Shown here piece by piece: positions 62,352 to 64,000 of a stretch of 64,000 nt of DNA. Both the position numbers and the translations under genes were made by a program. The notes under the pieces were generated by a model. The model was not told the DNA's origin and did no database searches. It saw only the letters and a list, made by a program, of their open reading frames with translations. The DNA comes from Planctomycetales bacterium. GTDB lineage: Bacteria; Planctomycetota; Planctomycetia; Planctomycetales; Planctomycetaceae. Every line of letters starts with the position of its first letter. The first letter of the stretch is position 1. The stretch is from positions 241,511 through 305,510 of the forward strand of contig JANQPT010000061.1 in the NCBI GenBank assembly GCA_028285345.1, in the 5' to 3' direction.

Positions 62352-63878
62352 TCAGCTGCAGTATTCAGATAGAATCGTCCGAAGCGACCGTTCCATGCGA
62401 CGTACTTGTTGCAGCGTTTGAACGCGATTCCATCCGGCATAGCCCAGAATCAATGCGGGAGCGATGGGCCGGTGACACATGGTCGACAGTGGGAATGTAA
62501 CGACGCCTTCTTCTGCCAAATGTCTTGCGACTCGGCAATCGTCTGACCCCGAAGGCAACCACGCAACGGTGTGCATTCCACTTTGTACAGGCCGGAGGTC
62601 GAGGCAGGGAATCTCACTATTCAGTGCATGTCGTAAGCAGTTCCGCCGTTCATCGTATACACGGCGCATGCGGCGGACATGGCGGCCCAAATGTCCTTCT
62701 CGCATGAATTCCGCAAGTACTGCCTGGTCGATGAACGAGGGGCAACGGTCAATGAGCGAACGAACGGCGTTGAAGGCAGAAATGAGTTCCTGCGGGATCA
62801 CAATGAAACCGAGCCTCAACGCAGGCGAGAACGTTTTGCTGAATGTGCCCAGATAGATCACCCTCGCGAATTCGTCAAGTCCCTGCAGAGAGACGAGCGG
62901 CTGCCCGGCGTAGCGATATTCGGCCATATAATCATCTTCGACGATCCACGATCTGCTCCGCGCCGACCATTCCAGGAGGGCCAGGCGGCGGGAGAGGCTC
63001 ATTGTGATGCCCAGCGGATATTGATGCGACGGCGTGACATAGCACAGCTTCGCACTGGGAGCGGTCCGTAGTGCATGCTCCAAATCGATACCCTCGTCAT
63101 CGAGGGGAATCGGCTCGACTTTGGCGCCAACGGCCGCTAGTGCCGCCTGCGCCCGTAGATAGCCCGGGTCTTCGATCCAGACAGAGTCACCGGAGTCGAG
63201 CAGGATTTGGCCAAGCATCATCAGCGCATGTTGGGTGCTTGAGACAATGACGATCTGATCGGCATCGCAGCTCACACCGCGCGTCGCACCGAGATGCACC
63301 GCGATCGCTTCTCGTAGCGGCGAGTACCCCATCGGTTCCACCACAAGCGGCGGATCGCATTCGAATTTCCGCCAGAGCCTCGTTGATAGTCGGCTCCACC
63401 TCTTTGACGGGAATGTTCCCTCCGCAGGAACACCTGGTCGAAACGGCGTTGCGTGATCAAAGTATTCTCGTCGGATGCGAAATTCGTCGCAAATTGATGA
63501 TCCACGATTCGACAGCTGGGGACTCGGATTGCCGCCGGTGGGAACCGCGTCTGATTTGGCACGATCAGATTTCACGCAATTGAGGCGGTCCGGAATGGTA
63601 TGGCTGACAAAGACGCCGGATCCGGCTCGGCCTTCGAGATACCCTTCCGCCTTGAGTTGATCGATGGCAGCCAACACAGTTGATCGCGAGATTGCCCAGG
63701 ATAGGGCCATTGTGCGGGTCGAGGGAAGTCGCAGACCTGGCGCCAGTCGACCGTTGAGAATCGAGTCGCGGACGCCGTGATAGATCTGCAGATGGAGCGG
63801 CTCGTCGAGCGAGCGGTCGACAATGAAGCTGGCAAGATCGAGAGTTCGGGGTGTGGAAGGCACAACTGGTATGGTCAA
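62352..63878 (-). CDS. MocR/PdxR-type regulator (GntR HTH fused to aminotransferase)
   Basis: The 508-residue protein has an N-terminal GntR winged helix (HLQIYHGVRDSILNGRLAPGLRLPSTRTMALSWAISRSTVLAAIDQL, about 29-93), a linker, then a fold-type I aminotransferase domain from about 140. The PLP Lys is Lys348 in GTFSKTFSPALR, and the Asp in VEDDY is at 315-316. Such proteins use PLP binding to sense vitamin B6 or amino-compound levels and often control a divergent gene. A divergent start may lie at the right edge. Not part of the ABC operon. Confidence 0.92.
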   Translation of the reverse strand: MTIPVVPSTPRTLDLASFIVDRSLDEPLHLQIYHGVRDSILNGRLAPGLRLPSTRTMALSWAISRSTVLAAIDQLKAEGYLEGRAGSGVFVSHTIPDRLNCVKSDRAKSDAVPTGGNPSPQLSNRGSSICDEFRIRREYFDHATPFRPGVPAEGTFPSKRWSRLSTRLWRKFECDPPLVVEPMGYSPLREAIAVHLGATRGVSCDADQIVIVSSTQHALMMLGQILLDSGDSVWIEDPGYLRAQAALAAVGAKVEPIPLDDEGIDLEHALRTAPSAKLCYVTPSHQYPLGITMSLSRRLALLEWSARSRSWIVEDDYMAEYRYAGQPLVSLQGLDEFARVIYLGTFSKTFSPALRLGFIVIPQELISAFNAVRSLIDRCPSFIDQAVLAEFMREGHLGRHVRRMRRVYDERRNCLRHALNSEIPCLDLRPVQSGMHTVAWLPSGSDDCRVARHLAEEGVVTFPLSTMCHRPIAPALILGYAGWNRVQTLQQVRRMERSLRTILSEYCS

Positions 63879-63911
63879 TTATTCCCAAAGTGGACCTTTT
63901 CAGCATACCGG
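63866..63911. promoter_or_regulatory. Possible MocR operator
   Basis: CTGGTATG (63866-63873) and CATACCGG (63904-63911) are inverted with one mismatch, 30 bases apart, across the presumed divergent promoter region of the MocR gene. Weak evidence only. Confidence 0.3.
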
Positions 63912-63979
63912 AGAGCCGTACAATTTCAATCGCAGATTCAACAAGTCTCTCTCCCGCTAGTGCTCCGAAGGACATGATC

Positions 63980-64000
63980 ATGCATCGGAATTGTTCAGAT
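63980..64000 (+). CDS. Possible start of a divergent gene (cut by the window edge)
   Basis: GAAGGA is followed nine bases later by ATG at 63980, and the frame stays open to the end (MHRNCSD). Its placement opposite a MocR gene suits a regulated target, but seven codons cannot be identified. Confidence 0.25.

Noticed and set aside
57225..64000. Second copy of the tRNA 3' end as attR of the island
   Set aside because: Reading through the rest of the window I did not see a repeat of the core; the far end, if any, lies outside.

Overview
The window looks like chromosomal DNA of a moderately GC-rich planctomycete, probably family Planctomycetaceae. This is inferred from gene content, not from a marker alignment. 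The signs are a c-type haem-motif DUF1549/DUF1553 protein followed by a Tat-exported DUF1501 protein, a formylglycine sulfatase, a DUF1559 pseudopilin-like protein, an extracellular protein with the N-terminal LEPR-XLL-type motif and dockerin-like repeats, a soluble Ser/Thr kinase, a secreted neutral-ceramidase-like protein, and many palindromic interspersed repeats.

Layout. 1-4.2 kb: the end of a porin-like gene, a Tat-exported amidinotransferase, a class I glutamine-amidotransferase-fold protein that has lost its nucleophile cysteine, and a mini protein kinase whose start codon overlaps head to head with that of a small divergent gene. 4.4-16.9 kb: DUF1549/1553 plus DUF1501 pair, sulfatase, YdjM-like membrane protein, several hypothetical proteins, MOSC protein, ceramidase-like protein, SRPBCC protein. 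16.9-28.1 kb: LEPR-XLL/dockerin protein, RtcA, Ser/Thr kinase, CPBP protease, UvrD/PcrA helicase, SNF-type transporter with a coding minisatellite. 28.2-33.6 kb: dienelactone-hydrolase-like esterase, iron-dependent dehydrogenase (hydroxyacid-oxoacid transhydrogenase-like) with a 74-bp copy of its 3' end about 0.5 kb downstream, ECF sigma factor with a membrane partner. 33.6-34.3 kb: a RAYT-like transposase flanked on both sides by inverted REP pairs. 34.3-47.1 kb: PepA, pseudopilin, NtrC-type two-component pair, CYTH protein, RecA, HtrA-like protease, AlaS. 47.3-56.9 kb: PhyH-like oxygenase, DapA-family lyase/aldolase, NhaC-type antiporter fusion, a response regulator with an N-terminal HTH plus a sensorless histidine kinase, MnmG, Tpx. 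57.1-64 kb: tRNA(CAU) with a decayed tyrosine recombinase overlapping its 3' end, then a YtrA-like GntR/ABC-exporter operon with a clear promoter-operator and a frameshifted permease, and a MocR-type regulator.

Most genes are housekeeping or typical planctomycete accessory genes in short operons. The parts most worth following up are the RAYT/REP locus, the mini-kinase head-to-head pair, the YtrA-like operon with its split permease, and the tRNA-associated recombinase remnant. I found no CRISPR array, no rRNA operon and no intact prophage.
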